This document shows positions 45,265 through 55,740 of a stretch of DNA of 64,000 bases, in pieces; the first letter of the stretch is position 1; each line of letters opens with the position of its first letter. The position numbers and the translations under genes were made by a program. The DNA lies in contig NZ_FYEH01000002.1 in NCBI RefSeq assembly GCF_900187945.1, forward strand, positions 248,001 to 312,000. The letters are read 5' to 3'. Under the pieces are notes generated by a model, which saw nothing but the letters and a program-made list of their open reading frames with translations, was not told where the DNA came from and did no database searches. The DNA is from Arboricoccus pini (lineage in GTDB: Bacteria > Pseudomonadota > Alphaproteobacteria > Geminicoccales > Geminicoccaceae).

Positions 45265-45410
45265 CGCGCTTTCGATGCCTGCCGGTGTGCCATCAGCATA
45301 AATTATGACCAGATGGCTTAAGGCTTCAAGGTAAAGAGCGGCAAATCAAGGGTTTTTACGCGTTGTGCGGCGTGGGTGTTGCACACACGCGTCGCCATCG
45401 ACGCATGCCA

Positions 45411-46175
45411 CTAGCCGCGTAGCGCCTTTTCGACGACCTGCAGGCTCGGATAATGCGTCATGTTGAGGTGGATCGGGGTCACGGAAATCCAGCCTTCATT
45501 GACAGCGGCAATGTCAGTACCGTCCCGCCAGGCATCGTCCTCCCGCTGCAAGCCGATCCAGACATAGGGTACGCCGCGCGGGTCCAGCCGCTCGATCAAT
45601 TCATCGCCGAGCTTGCGCTTGCCCTGCTCCGCGACCTTGACGCCCTTGACCTCACTGGCGGCGCAGTCGGGAAAATTGATGTTAATGAGCACATCGTCAG
45701 GCCAGGGCATTGCCGTCAGCCTGGAAATCAGATCTGGGGCGTGTGCCAATGCCAGCGACCAGTCGATCTCCTCCTGCCGGCGCCAGACCTGGCTGAAAGC
45801 GATGGCCCTGGTCTTGAAAAGCGTGGCCTCCATGGCAGCTGCGATGGTGCCGGAATAGGTAACGTCCTCACCGATATTGCTGCCGTGATTAACGCCCGAG
45901 AGGACGAGATCGACCGGCTTGCCCGGGATGAGATGCTGGAGGCCCAGAAGCACGCAGTCGGTGGGTGTACCGTCGACCGAGAAGCGCTGCTCGCCACGAT
46001 GCCGATAGCGGAGCGGCCGGCGCAGCGTCAGCGAATGCGCGGCACCGCTATTGTTGAGATCGGGTGCAATCGTCCAGACATCGTCGCTGATGCGGTGCGC
46101 GATCTCCTCAAGCGCCTCGATGCCGGGTGCCTCGATGCCGTCATCGTTAGTGACAAGAATGCGTGGATCAGGCAT
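45411..46175 (-). CDS. surE: 5'/3'-nucleotidase SurE
   Basis: A 254-residue metal-dependent phosphatase acting on nucleoside monophosphates and short polyphosphates. The N-terminal metal site [31 protein letters not shown], and [12 protein letters not shown] are all present. The ATG overlaps the 3' end of serS by 8 bp. The pcm gene, often the next gene, is absent, leaving a 146-base gap to nlpD. Confidence 0.95.
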   Translation of the reverse strand: MPDPRILVTNDDGIEAPGIEALEEIAHRISDDVWTIAPDLNNSGAAHSLTLRRPLRYRHRGEQRFSVDGTPTDCVLLGLQHLIPGKPVDLVLSGVNHGSNIGEDVTYSGTIAAAMEATLFKTRAIAFSQVWRRQEEIDWSLALAHAPDLISRLTAMPWPDDVLININFPDCAASEVKGVKVAEQGKRKLGDELIERLDPRGVPYVWIGLQREDDAWRDGTDIAAVNEGWISVTPIHLNMTHYPSLQVVEKALRG

Positions 46176-47436
46176 GGGGCACCAGCCGATCGAAGCCCGT
46201 ATAGGGTCTGAGCGCGTCGGGAATGGTCACGGAACCGTCCGCCTCCTGGTAATTTTCGACAATGGCGACGAGGGTACGGCCGACGGCTAGGCCCGAACCG
46301 TTTAGCGTATGCACGAAGCGCGTCTGCTTGCTCGACGCTTGGCGATAACGCGCATTCATCCTGCGCGCCTGGAAATCGCCGCAATTGGAGCAGGAGGAAA
46401 TCTCGCGATAGCTGTTCTGCCCCGGCAGCCAGACCTCAATGTCATAGGTCTTGCGTGAGGCAAAGCCGGTATCGCCGCCGCAAAGAAGGACGACGCGGTA
46501 GGCCAGCCCCAACTTCTTGAGGATCGATTCGGCACTGGCCAGCATACGCTCATGCTCCTCCGCCGATTGCTCCGGCGTCGTGATGCTGACCAGTTCGACC
46601 TTGGGGAACTGGTGCACGCGGAACATGCCGCGCGTGTCCTTGCCGGCCGCCCCCGCCTCCGAGCGAAAGCAGGGCGTCAGGCTCGTGAAGCGCAGCGGCA
46701 GGAGCGCCTCATCGACGATCTCCTCGCGGACGAGATTGGTAAGCGGCACCTCCGCTGTGGGAATGAGCCAAGGGCCAGCCGTCGTCCTGAACAGGTCCTC
46801 GGCGAATTTCGGCAACTGGGCCGTGCCGAAGAGCGCCTCGTCGCGGACGAGGAATGGAACGGAGGTTTCGCTATAGCCGTTTTCAGTGGTCTGCACGTCC
46901 AGCATGAGTTGGCCAATGGCGCGCTCAAGCCGTGCCATTTGGCCGCGCAGGACGGCAAAGCGCGCCCCGGAGAGCTTGGCGCCGGCCGCCATGTCGAGGC
47001 CCAGCGACTGGCCCAGATCGGCATGGTGGGCGGCCTTGTTGACTAAGAGCGGACTACCCTCACGTCTGAGCTCGACATTGTAGCTATCATCCGGTCCGTC
47101 CGGCACCTCATCCATGAGGATGTTGGGATAGGAGGCCAGAGCCTCGTCCAGCCTGGCCTGGGCCTGACGCTGTTCCTCTTCGCCGAGGCGCAGCCCGTCC
47201 TTGAGGGAGGCGACTTCCGCCATGAGTGCGCCAGCATCCGCACCCGTCCGCTTCAACTCGCCGATTTCCTTGGAGAGCCGGTTGCGACGCTGCTGCTCGT
47301 CCTGCAGGCGGGTCTCGACCTGCCGTCGTTCCTGATCGAGTGCCAGCAGCAACGCGGCCGCCGGCCCCTGCCCCCGACGTGCGAGGGCACGGTCGAAGGC
47401 ATCGGGGTTCTCGCGCAGCCATTTGAGATCGAACAC
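46168..47436 (-). CDS. serS: Serine-tRNA ligase
   Basis: A 422-residue class II synthetase charging tRNA-Ser and tRNA-Sec. It starts with the GTG giving (M)[20 protein letters not shown], the normal N-terminus. A coiled-coil tRNA-binding arm spans about residues 30-100. Motif 2 ([26 protein letters not shown], given here as a landmark region) and motif 3 ([15 protein letters not shown]) follow. The frame is open further upstream but those residues are not conserved. Usual tatC-serS-surE order. Confidence 0.95.
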   Translation of the reverse strand: MFDLKWLRENPDAFDRALARRGQGPAAALLLALDQERRQVETRLQDEQQRRNRLSKEIGELKRTGADAGALMAEVASLKDGLRLGEEEQRQAQARLDEALASYPNILMDEVPDGPDDSYNVELRREGSPLLVNKAAHHADLGQSLGLDMAAGAKLSGARFAVLRGQMARLERAIGQLMLDVQTTENGYSETSVPFLVRDEALFGTAQLPKFAEDLFRTTAGPWLIPTAEVPLTNLVREEIVDEALLPLRFTSLTPCFRSEAGAAGKDTRGMFRVHQFPKVELVSITTPEQSAEEHERMLASAESILKKLGLAYRVVLLCGGDTGFASRKTYDIEVWLPGQNSYREISSCSNCGDFQARRMNARYRQASSKQTRFVHTLNGSGLAVGRTLVAIVENYQEADGSVTIPDALRPYTGFDRLVPHA

Positions 47437-47524
47437 GGGCTGAAGATCTTTCGTACAGGCGTGGCCAAAAAGCGGGAGCCCTTTTAAAGGGCGCCCCGCC
47501 TTGTCGATCAAAACCTCTTCAAGC

Positions 47525-48367
47525 TCAATCCTTGTAGAGGTCGTCGTCCTTGGGCTCGCCGCCCAGGGCCTCGCCGAGTTCACGCGCGGCCGTCGCCAAG
47601 TCACGCTCGCGCTTCTTTTCGAAGCGAGCGACCAGGAGGATCGAAATTTCGTAGAGGAGAAGCAGCGGGATCGCCATGCCACACTGACTGATGACGTCAG
47701 GCGGCGTCAGGACGGCGGCGGCGATGAAGACGCCGACCACCGCATAGCGTCGGTTCCGCCTGAGGCCAGCGGCCGTAATGATGCCGACACGGCCCAGTAA
47801 GGTCAGTGCCACCGGCAACTCGAAGGCGATGCCGAAGCCGAAGATCAGCTTCATCACCAGATCGAGATATTCGCTAACCCTGGCCTCGAGCTGGATCGGC
47901 AGTGAGCCATCGACACCCGCCGTCTCGAAGCTGACGAAAAAATGCCAGGCCATCGGAAAGACGAAATAATAGACAAAGGCGCCGCCCATGAAGAAGAGGA
48001 TGGGCGTGGCGATCAGGAAAGGTAGGAAGGCCTGCTTTTCGTGCCGGTAGAGGCCGGGCGCAATGAACATCCAGATCTGGATGGCGATGAAAGGAAAGGT
48101 AATGAAGGCGCCAGCGAAAAAGGCCACCTTCAGGTAAGTGAAAAAGGCTTCCGTGAGGCCCGTATAGATCATGCGCCGACCGGTTTGGCCCTCGTAGACC
48201 ACCGCCAGGGGATGCACGAGGAACGCATAGATCTTGTCGGAGAACAGATAGCAGACGACGAAGCCGATCGCGAGGGCGCCCACGGCGTACATCAGTCGAT
48301 TGCGCAGCTCGAGCAGATGCTCGATCAGCGGCATTTCGCGATCGTCAATGTCCTTGATGATGTTCAT
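47525..48367 (-). CDS. tatC: Sec-independent protein translocase TatC
   Basis: TatC is the twin-arginine signal receptor in the inner membrane. The 280-residue protein has six helices and the marker segments [14 protein letters not shown] at the N-terminus, [12 protein letters not shown]-like segment [19 protein letters not shown], and [19 protein letters not shown]. The C-terminal tail is charged and about 40 residues long. It begins 6 bases after tatB; serS follows. Confidence 0.95.
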   Translation of the reverse strand: MNIIKDIDDREMPLIEHLLELRNRLMYAVGALAIGFVVCYLFSDKIYAFLVHPLAVVYEGQTGRRMIYTGLTEAFFTYLKVAFFAGAFITFPFIAIQIWMFIAPGLYRHEKQAFLPFLIATPILFFMGGAFVYYFVFPMAWHFFVSFETAGVDGSLPIQLEARVSEYLDLVMKLIFGFGIAFELPVALTLLGRVGIITAAGLRRNRRYAVVGVFIAAAVLTPPDVISQCGMAIPLLLLYEISILLVARFEKKRERDLATAARELGEALGGEPKDDDLYKD

Positions 48368-48373
48368 CCTGGC

Positions 48374-48919
48374 TCAGCTCGGCTTCTTGTCTTCGACATG
48401 ATGCGGGAGCGACACACTCTCCCGCTCAGTGCTGGCCATGATGGTATCCTCCGGTTCCGGCGAGGTTTTGTCCGGTGCCGCCGGCTGATATCGGGGGGCA
48501 TCGATGGTGGGATCCTTGTCGCTCGCCACGGTTTCGGGCGGCGGCGAACCCGGCAGATGCTCGGGCGGCCCGGCCTCGATCGCCTTCGATGCCTCAGCCT
48601 TGGGAGCACCCTCGACCGGCTTGGCCGGTCCCTCCTTGAGGTCGAAAGCCCGCTTGAGCTCGCCGTCCGGATCAACCATGTCGCGGATCGTGTTCTTCAG
48701 ATTGCTCGGCCTTGCCTTATCGAGCGACTGACGGATCTCGTCCAGTTCGGCCTCCCGCACCATGTCATCGAATGAGCGCTGGAAATCGCGGGCGATGCTG
48801 CGCGCCTTGCCCGTCCACTTGCCAACTTCACGAATCACCTTGGGCAGATCCTTGGGGCCGATGACGATGAGCGCCACGACCATGATCACCAGGATTTCCG
48901 ACCAGGACATATCGAGCAT
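48374..48919 (-). CDS. tatB: Sec-independent protein translocase TatB
   Basis: A 181-residue protein with the N-terminal membrane helix MSWSEILVIMVVALIVIGP (containing the conserved E and GP hinge), then an amphipathic helix and a long P/E-rich cytoplasmic tail. Assigned as TatB, not TatA, by its length and the DLPKVIREVGKWTGKARS segment. The GGAGG ribosome binding site is good. The tatA gene usually found before it is absent. Confidence 0.9.
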   Translation of the reverse strand: MLDMSWSEILVIMVVALIVIGPKDLPKVIREVGKWTGKARSIARDFQRSFDDMVREAELDEIRQSLDKARPSNLKNTIRDMVDPDGELKRAFDLKEGPAKPVEGAPKAEASKAIEAGPPEHLPGSPPPETVASDKDPTIDAPRYQPAAPDKTSPEPEDTIMASTERESVSLPHHVEDKKPS

Positions 48920-49101
48920 GGATCAGGGCCTCCTTCAGGCCCGGTACCGAAGGTCGTCGCGCACGCGCATCGACCCATTCAGGACGAAAGACCAGGGTTA
49001 GACCTCATGTGAAGCAAGAGATGCAAGACCGCCAGACCGACCAACCGCCTTTTGACAAAAATCCCCTGAATCCGCAATGTCACGGCTCTTGCACCTGAGC
49101 C

Positions 49102-49686
49102 TCACGCGGAGGGCTCGGCGGGCGGATTGAACAGCCCCGCGCCCTCCAGTTCCTCGAGCCTTGGCAGGTCCGAGAGCGACTGAAGGTCGAAATGATCGAG
49201 AAAGCCCGGCGTCGTCACCCAGGTGACCGGCCGGCCAGGCGCATCGCGTCGCCCTTTGGGCGTCACCCAGCCCGTGTCGACCAGCAGATCCAGCGTGCCG
49301 GCGCTTATCGCCACGCCCCTGATCGCCTCGATCTCAGCGCGGGTGACCGGCTGGCGATAGGCGATGATCGAGAGCGTCTCCATGGCGGCCTTGGAAAGCC
49401 GCCGCTTCGGCCGTAGGACGCGGGTGAGATGAGGGGCAAGCTCGGGAGCGGTGCGAAAGGCCCAGCGCCCTTCCCGTCCCTCCAGTCTGATTCCGCGACC
49501 GACATAATCCGCCCGCAGGCTATGGAGCAGGGTCAAGGCATCGCCCAGGGCGCCCAGTTGAGCTTGAATTTCACGCTCGCTCAGAGGCTCTGGGCTGGCA
49601 AACAACAGGGCTTCGACGATCGCCTTGGCGTCGACCTTCGCCGGCTCGCCGGCTGCTTCGGTCTCCACCAGGTGAATGGCGCTCAT
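49102..49686 (-). CDS. scpB: Segregation and condensation protein B
   Basis: ScpB forms the Smc-ScpA-ScpB condensin with paired winged helices. The 194-residue protein carries VEALLFASPEPLSEREI near the N-terminus and the LSIIAYRQPVTRAEIEAIRGVA motif with GRPVTWVTTPGFLDHF. Its start overlaps the scpA stop by 4 bp. It sits before tatB with a 182-base gap. Confidence 0.93.
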   Translation of the reverse strand: MSAIHLVETEAAGEPAKVDAKAIVEALLFASPEPLSEREIQAQLGALGDALTLLHSLRADYVGRGIRLEGREGRWAFRTAPELAPHLTRVLRPKRRLSKAAMETLSIIAYRQPVTRAEIEAIRGVAISAGTLDLLVDTGWVTPKGRRDAPGRPVTWVTTPGFLDHFDLQSLSDLPRLEELEGAGLFNPPAEPSA

Positions 49687-50441
49687 GGTCGACGGCGCAC
49701 CAGGATCGGCCCGAAAGCCTGCTGCTGCAAAAGCTCGATCTCGCCCGAGCGGGCCAGTTCGAGCGAAGCCACCAGACTGGTGGCCACCGCCGCCCGCCGT
49801 TCCACCGCCGAGGCCAGCTCGGGCGGCAGGAAGGAGCGTAATTCACGCCAATCGCTGCCGGTCAGGAGCTGAGACAGCCGGGCCAGCGCGACGTCGACGG
49901 TCATGAAACGGTGGCGCGGCAGGCGGATCCTCGCGACCTCCTGGCGCTTGGCAGTGACCCCATAGGCTCGAAGCAACGCACCGAGCTCAGCCACGAAGAC
50001 GGGAACGGTCTCCTTCGGCAGCGGCTCCTCCGCCCCGCGCGCGAACCGTGCCGTTCCCAGTGCTGCCCGCTCCTCCAGCCAGAGTGCAGCGTGGCGGATG
50101 GCCTCCAGCGCGCGCAGACGGGCCGCCAATGCCTCGGCCATCGTCGCGGCATCGGGATCGGCGTTGGCATCACGAGGCAAGAGCAGTTGCGATTTCAAGT
50201 AGGCCAGCCAGGCTGCCATCACGAGATATTCAGCGGCAATTTCGAGCTGCTTGGCCCGGGCTGCCTTCAGGTAATCCAGATATTGATCGGCCAGGGCCAC
50301 GAGCGAGATCTTCTTCAGATCGAGCTTTTGCGCCCGTGCCAGTTCAAGGAGGAGGTCGAGCGGTCCTTCGAACTCGTCGAGCGCCACTACGAAAGCGCTG
50401 ACATCGCTCTTGGCCGCCTCGCTCTGGCCCAAGGCTACCAT
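49683..50441 (-). CDS. scpA: Segregation and condensation protein A
   Basis: ScpA is the kleisin that bridges Smc heads. The 252-residue protein has the N-terminal EFEGPLDLLLELARAQKLDLKK motif and the EYLVMAAWLAYLKSQLLLP segment. The winged-helix C-terminus includes SGEIELLQQQAFGPI. The ATG at 50439-50441 overlaps the stop of the M50 protease gene (ATGGTAG), so the two are coupled. Earlier codons in the open frame are not conserved. Confidence 0.93.
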   Translation of the reverse strand: MVALGQSEAAKSDVSAFVVALDEFEGPLDLLLELARAQKLDLKKISLVALADQYLDYLKAARAKQLEIAAEYLVMAAWLAYLKSQLLLPRDANADPDAATMAEALAARLRALEAIRHAALWLEERAALGTARFARGAEEPLPKETVPVFVAELGALLRAYGVTAKRQEVARIRLPRHRFMTVDVALARLSQLLTGSDWRELRSFLPPELASAVERRAAVATSLVASLELARSGEIELLQQQAFGPILVRRRP

Positions 50442-51124
50442 CCAGCGATCCGAAAGATCAGGCTCGATACATAGTCGACGACCGGCAAAAGAACGCTCGC
50501 GAGCGGATTGAAGCTGCTGCCCATCTGGCTCGCCAGAAAGGGGATGATGAAGACGAGGCCGATGACGATCGGCAGGCCATAGCGCTCGAGCTGGGCATAG
50601 CGCCAAGCATAGACAGGGGGCAGCACACCCACCACGACCCTACCGCCGTCTAGGGGCGGGATCGGAATCATATTGAAGCAGGCAAGGACAACGTTGATCA
50701 GGACAGCGTTGGCAAGGTTGCTGGCCACCCAGGCAGCCAGCGTTCCTGGCAGCAGGAACGCCGGATGCAGAAGGATGGCAGCTGCCAGGGCCATGAGGAC
50801 GTTGATCCCGGGCCCGGCCAGCGCCACCCATATCATGTCGCGCTTGGGCTGCCGAAGACGGCCGAAATTGACCGGCACGGGCTTGGCCCAGCCGAAAGCC
50901 ACTGTCCCGCCCGAGAGCAAAAGCAACAGGCCCGGCAGGATGAGCGTGCCAAAGGGATCGACGTGGCGGATCGGGTTGAACGTCACCCGCCCCAGTTGCC
51001 GCGCCGTGTCGTCGCCGAATTTCTCCGCCATCCAGCCATGCGCTGCCTCATGCAGCGTGATTGCCGTCACCATCGGCAAGAGCCAGACGGAAAGTGCCTG
51101 GCCGATCTGCGTTAGCGTCATCAT
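50435..51124 (-). CDS. Site-2 protease family (M50) membrane metalloprotease
   Basis: A 229-residue membrane protein with about six helices. HEAAH in TAITLHEAAHGWMAEKFG is the zinc HExxH motif, and PIPPLDGGRVVVG supplies the third ligand (Asp) in place of NPDG. It is a short form without PDZ domains, distinct from RseP. The substrate is not known. It is between nagZ and scpA, as in many alphaproteobacteria. Confidence 0.9.
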   Translation of the reverse strand: MMTLTQIGQALSVWLLPMVTAITLHEAAHGWMAEKFGDDTARQLGRVTFNPIRHVDPFGTLILPGLLLLLSGGTVAFGWAKPVPVNFGRLRQPKRDMIWVALAGPGINVLMALAAAILLHPAFLLPGTLAAWVASNLANAVLINVVLACFNMIPIPPLDGGRVVVGVLPPVYAWRYAQLERYGLPIVIGLVFIIPFLASQMGSSFNPLASVLLPVVDYVSSLIFRIAGW

Positions 51125-51161
51125 CGCTTGTTCGACCGCTTTCTCGGCTGCCCTAAGCCGT

Positions 51162-52214
51162 TCATGCAGCGATCGCCAGAAGGGCCTGAAGACGCTCGAA
51201 GTCTGCCTCGAGCATTGTGCTCGGCGCTAAAGCGACACTGGGAGCCGGAACCGCTTGTCGCCAGAGGGCAGCACGAGCACTGGGCATGAAGGGAGCCTCG
51301 TTCAATATCCGCGTCGATTCCGACAGTCGCCCATGGCAATAGAGGGCAAGGTCGCACCCTGCGGCGACAGCCAGGGAGGCTCGCTCCTCGAGCGACCCGG
51401 ATAGCGCCTCCATGCTCAGATCGTCGCTGATCAGGATGCCGGCAAAGCCGATCTCGCCCCGGATGATCTCGCTGATGATCGCGGGGGATTGCGTCGCCGG
51501 CCGATCGGCGTCCAAGGCCTTGAAGAGCAGATGCGCCGTCATCGCCAGCTTGGCGTCGTGGCACATCTTGAACGGCACGAAATCATGCTCTCGCAATGCT
51601 GCCAGGGACGCGGTGACGACCGGCAGCTCCATATGGCTGTCGCTCTCCGCCCGACCATGGCCCGGCAGATGCTTAATGACCGCCGCAACACCAGACGAGC
51701 TCAGACCGGTCATCAAGGCCCGGCCAAGCTCGCCGACCAGCACTGGGTCACTGGCGAAGGCGCGATCGCCGATCGCCTTGGTCGTCGTGGGGCCGGAGAC
51801 ATCCAGGACAGGGGCGCAGTCGACCGTGATGCCCGCCATGGAAAGGTCGCCGCCGATCAGGGCGCCTGCAAGGCGTGCTGCCTCCAGGCCAGCCTGCCTG
51901 TCGACCGACGCCAGTCGACCGATCGTCCCCATAGCCGGGAGCGGACGCCAGCGGGGCGGACGAAGGCGCATGACCCTGCCGCCTTCCTGATCGATCAGGA
52001 TCGGCAGATCCGTGTCGCCCGCAGCGATGCGCACGGCGTCGCAGAGTTCGCGCAATTGGCGTGGATCCACGCAATTGCGGCCAAACAGGATCACGCCTGC
52101 CGGCTGTCCACGGCCCAAAAGATCATGCTCTTCGGCCAGCAGCCTGGGACCGGCCAATGAGACGACGACCGCCCGCATCGGCCGCGGATTCGCAGGCGAT
52201 GCCAAGGCTGTCAA
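51162..52214 (-). CDS. nagZ: Beta-N-acetylhexosaminidase NagZ
   Basis: NagZ removes GlcNAc from recycled 1,6-anhydro-MurNAc peptides in the cytoplasm. The 350-residue GH3 protein has VIKHLPGHGRAESDSH with the catalytic His, the nucleophile Asp in GILISDDLSMEAL, and ILIDQEGGRVMRLRPP. The TTG start overlaps the SPOR gene stop (TTGA); the ATG at 52178 is a possible shorter start (MRAVVVSLAG). Part of the conserved argS-SPOR-nagZ-M50-scpAB run. Confidence 0.93.
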   Translation of the reverse strand: MTALASPANPRPMRAVVVSLAGPRLLAEEHDLLGRGQPAGVILFGRNCVDPRQLRELCDAVRIAAGDTDLPILIDQEGGRVMRLRPPRWRPLPAMGTIGRLASVDRQAGLEAARLAGALIGGDLSMAGITVDCAPVLDVSGPTTTKAIGDRAFASDPVLVGELGRALMTGLSSSGVAAVIKHLPGHGRAESDSHMELPVVTASLAALREHDFVPFKMCHDAKLAMTAHLLFKALDADRPATQSPAIISEIIRGEIGFAGILISDDLSMEALSGSLEERASLAVAAGCDLALYCHGRLSESTRILNEAPFMPSARAALWRQAVPAPSVALAPSTMLEADFERLQALLAIAA

Positions 52215-53815
52215 CGGGTCGCACCAACGACGAAGCAGTCAGAACCGGCGGCGCGCAGGATCTGGCATGTCTGGGCCGCCTCATCTCGCGCTGCAAATGC
52301 GCCCGCCTGCACGCGCACGACGTGGGCCGTGCCGATCTGGGCCTCGACATAGTTGACCGGCAATGTCGCGACCGCTGGATTGCGCTGGCGAATGATGCGC
52401 CAGGCATCCTCAGCCGCCTGACGACTGCCTACGGCCGCCAGTTGGACACGCCAAGCACCTCCCGCCGGAAGCGGTGCCGGTGCCGGTGCCGAAGGCGCGG
52501 GCAAGGCAGCAACCTGCGTCGACGGCGAGGCGGTAGCGGGCGTTGGGGTCCGGCCATTGGATGGAAAGAGGCTGCGCGGTGCGCTGGCACCACCGACCGT
52601 CGCCTGCGATGATGGACGGACGGTAAGCGAAGGCGTCGGCGGCGGTGTCGTGGCTTGCGAGGGCGCCGCGGATGCCGTTCCCGAGGACCCGGCGGGAGCC
52701 GGTTGCTGCCGCGGGGAGACCGGCATCGCAGAGGTGGTTGTCGCGGGATTGGTGCGCGACGCGCTGATATCGGCGCGCGATGGCGCTGGCGATGCGGGCG
52801 TGCTCGCCTGCTGGCTTCCAACTGCGGCGGGCTGCGGCGCAGCGCTCGCGGGTGCAGCCGGGACGGGACCGAGTGGCGGCGGCTCGAGGAGGGCCAGGTC
52901 AACCTGGCTGTCGGCCCGCTCGCGCAGCCCGGGATCCGCTTGATCGAGACTCATGGGTGCGGGCCCTCCACGCGGCATGATCTTCTCCACCCGGGCATCG
53001 TCGCCACGACCGGAGAAGACCCCCATGACGTTGGAGCCTTCGCTCGCGAGGTCGGCGCCGCCACCCGCATCTGGCGGCTCTTTGTAGGGTTTGTCAGGGG
53101 CGCGCACGAGCGGCACCTCGCCGGAGAAGCCCAATGTTTGACGATAGCCCAGATAGACGACGGTGCCGAACAGACCGAACACCAGCGCGGCCAAGACGCC
53201 CACGATGATCGTCTTGCGTCCGATGAGCGGCCGCGATCGGTCCTCGGCCATGATGTGACGCACGCCGCTGGCCGTACCTTGCTCGAGGCCGCGCAGGCCT
53301 GGATTGCCTGTGAGCTCACTTTGCGCAGCGCCGACCGGCTCGACGGAGCGGCTGCGAGGATCGCGGCCATAGGGCGCAGCACCGGCAGGGCTCCCCATCT
53401 CGCGCGGGCCCGTCTCGCCCTCGCCCAGGCGTCCTGGCGCGGCTTGCCCCCTTGCCGCATCTGCCCGGCGCTGTGCGCCCCGGGCGAAGATATTCTGTCG
53501 CAAAGCCGGGGATGGTGTCGCGGGACCGGAGAGGCCTGGACGACGCGGGGCGTCGTCGAGCGCTCTGTCCTGGCGAGCAATGTCGCCGGCACCGGGCGGA
53601 CGCATGTTGGCGGCATGACGCGGGCGAAAGCCGCCGACACCAGGGGCCGGTCCGTCCACGCCCTGAGAGGGCCGGCCGGACGCCTGTCGGAAGCCATCGG
53701 CGTGGGAACCTTGATCAGACGGACGACTCTCTTGGCTTGAGGACTCCTCATCCTGCCGACCTGCTTCCCGCCGATAGCGGGCAAAGGCGGGCGGCTTGTT
53801 TCTGTTCTCCTCCAT
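52211..53815 (-). CDS. SPOR-domain membrane protein
   Basis: A 534-residue protein: an R/G/P-rich cytoplasmic part (residues 1-200), a single membrane helix (about 202-224) and a periplasmic linker rich in P, A, S and T. A C-terminal SPOR domain (about 455-534; AWRVQLAAVGSRQAAEDAW, then VRVQAGAFAARDEA) binds denuded glycans at the septum. The ATG at 53813-53815 with GAGGG upstream was chosen. The order argS-SPOR-nagZ is typical of this class. Confidence 0.88.
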   Translation of the reverse strand: MEENRNKPPAFARYRREAGRQDEESSSQESRPSDQGSHADGFRQASGRPSQGVDGPAPGVGGFRPRHAANMRPPGAGDIARQDRALDDAPRRPGLSGPATPSPALRQNIFARGAQRRADAARGQAAPGRLGEGETGPREMGSPAGAAPYGRDPRSRSVEPVGAAQSELTGNPGLRGLEQGTASGVRHIMAEDRSRPLIGRKTIIVGVLAALVFGLFGTVVYLGYRQTLGFSGEVPLVRAPDKPYKEPPDAGGGADLASEGSNVMGVFSGRGDDARVEKIMPRGGPAPMSLDQADPGLRERADSQVDLALLEPPPLGPVPAAPASAAPQPAAVGSQQASTPASPAPSRADISASRTNPATTTSAMPVSPRQQPAPAGSSGTASAAPSQATTPPPTPSLTVRPSSQATVGGASAPRSLFPSNGRTPTPATASPSTQVAALPAPSAPAPAPLPAGGAWRVQLAAVGSRQAAEDAWRIIRQRNPAVATLPVNYVEAQIGTAHVVRVQAGAFAARDEAAQTCQILRAAGSDCFVVGATR

Positions 53816-53991
53816 CTCGGCCCTCATGCAAGGTCCCGTCGTCCCGCGTGGCAGCGACGACAACGAGACCACATCCTCAACTCCACGCGGCGGCGACCGC
53901 TCGGCATCTGCTCCTAGGCGACCTTAGCACAATTCTCGGCCAGGGCATCTTTCGCGGTAGTAGTCGGCCCTACGGCTACCCGGCTGCAGGC

Positions 53992-55740
53992 TCAGTGCAT
54001 CTCCTCGACCGGCTCGACGCCAATCAGCTTAAGCCCCGCCGCCAGCACGGTCTGAACAGCAGCCAGCATCGCCAGTCGCGCGGCGGTAAGACCGGCATCC
54101 TCCGCCACGATAAAACGCAGTTCCTGCCGTTCCTTGCCCGTCGTCCAAAGAGCATGGAACTGGCCGGCAAGCTCGTGCAGGAAGAAAGCGATGCGATGGG
54201 GCTCCCTCGCCTCCGCTGCCTGCGTCACGATCCGCGGAAAGCCCGCCGCCTGTCGGATAAGGGCCAATTCCAGCGGATCACTCAAGCGGTCGAGATCGGC
54301 AGCCATGAGGGCGGGCGGCCCGGTCTCGATCCCCTCGCCCGCCGCGTTACGGAAGACGGAGCTGATGCGCGCATGGGCATATTGGACGTAGAAGACGGGA
54401 TTGTCCTTGGACTGCTCCTTGACCTTGACGAGGTCGAACTCCAGAGCGGCGTCGTTCTTGCGGGTCAGCATGATGAAACGAAAAACGTCCTTGCCGACCT
54501 CGTCGACGACATCCTTCAAAGTGACGATACGACCCGCGCGCTTCGACATCTTGAGCGGCTGACCGCCGTCCATCAGCTTGACGAGCTGACAGAGCATCAC
54601 GTCCAGGCGGGCCTCCTCCTTGGACAAGGCCCGCACACCCGCCTGCATCCGCTTGACGTACCCGCCATGATCGGCCCCTAGGACATCGATCATGGCGTTG
54701 AAGCCACGCTCGTACTTGTCGAAGTGATAGGCAAGGTCAGCGGCGAAATAGGTCCAGGCGCCATTCGAGCGCTTGAGCGGGCGGTCGATATCGTCGCCAT
54801 AGGCAGTGGCGCGGAAAAGCAGTTGCGGCGTTGGCTCCCAGTCCTCGATGGGCTTGCCCTTGGGGGCCGGCAGCACGCCCTCATAGATCAGCCCCTGCTC
54901 ATCGAGCCTGGCCAGCGCCGCGTCGACCTCGCCACCGCTGCGCAGGCGCCGCTCGGAACTGAACACGTCGTGATGGATGCCCAGAGCCGCGAGATCCCCC
55001 TTGATGCGCCGCATCATGGCCTGCACGGCTTCCTGGCCGAAAGCCTCGAGCCATTCTTCTTCTGGCGCCATCACCCAACGATCGCCATCGCGCCTGGCAA
55101 TGGCCTCGGCGACGGGCACGAGTTCGGCCAGCGGGTAGTAGCCGGCGGGCAACGGGCCGACATCCATGCCCAATGCCTCGCGGTAGCGATGGTGGATCGT
55201 GCGCGCCAGGGTGTCGATCTGCGCACCGCCATCGTTGATGTAATATTCGCGCGTGACCTCGTAGCCGACATGCTGAAGGAGGCTGCTCAAGGCATCGCCA
55301 AAGACGGCGCCGCGCGCATGGCCGACATGAAGGGGGCCGGTCGGGTTGGCGGAACAAAACTCGACATTGACCTTCTGGCCGCCGCCCTGATCGCTGCGGC
55401 CATAAAGTGCACCTGCCGCCAGGATATCCGGCACGCGCCGCAGCCAGAAGCTCCGGCGCATCGAGAGATTGACGAAGCCGGGGGCTGCCGCCACTGCGGC
55501 ATCCACCTCGGGTGCTCCTTCCAGGGCAACGGCTAGTGCAGCGGCTATGTCCATGGGCTTGGCACCCGCCGCCTTGGCCAGGATGAGAGCCGCATTCGTC
55601 GCGGCATCGCCATGCGCGGCGTCACGTGGTGGCTCGACCTGGACGCGCGCCAAGTCCTGTCCTTCCGGCAGGACACCCTGCGCCTGAAGCTGGCCTAGGG
55701 CTGCCGTTACCAGAGCCGAAAGATCGTCGAAGGGGTTCAT
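53992..55740 (-). CDS. argS: Arginine-tRNA ligase
   Basis: A 582-residue class I synthetase. The HIGH-type motif is HVGH in NPTGPLHVGHARGAVFGDALS, preceded by VNVEFCSAN; KMSK occurs as LKMSKRAG. The N-terminal Add-1 domain and C-terminal DALR-type helical domain (YAHARISSVFRNA) are present. The ATG overlaps the dgt stop (TGATG), so translation is coupled. Confidence 0.96.
   Translation of the reverse strand: MNPFDDLSALVTAALGQLQAQGVLPEGQDLARVQVEPPRDAAHGDAATNAALILAKAAGAKPMDIAAALAVALEGAPEVDAAVAAAPGFVNLSMRRSFWLRRVPDILAAGALYGRSDQGGGQKVNVEFCSANPTGPLHVGHARGAVFGDALSSLLQHVGYEVTREYYINDGGAQIDTLARTIHHRYREALGMDVGPLPAGYYPLAELVPVAEAIARRDGDRWVMAPEEEWLEAFGQEAVQAMMRRIKGDLAALGIHHDVFSSERRLRSGGEVDAALARLDEQGLIYEGVLPAPKGKPIEDWEPTPQLLFRATAYGDDIDRPLKRSNGAWTYFAADLAYHFDKYERGFNAMIDVLGADHGGYVKRMQAGVRALSKEEARLDVMLCQLVKLMDGGQPLKMSKRAGRIVTLKDVVDEVGKDVFRFIMLTRKNDAALEFDLVKVKEQSKDNPVFYVQYAHARISSVFRNAAGEGIETGPPALMAADLDRLSDPLELALIRQAAGFPRIVTQAAEAREPHRIAFFLHELAGQFHALWTTGKERQELRFIVAEDAGLTAARLAMLAAVQTVLAAGLKLIGVEPVEEMH

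Noticed and set aside
48920-49101. A TatA gene between scpB and tatB
   Set aside because: No frame here carries a membrane helix with a following amphipathic helix. The 182 bases look like a promoter region.
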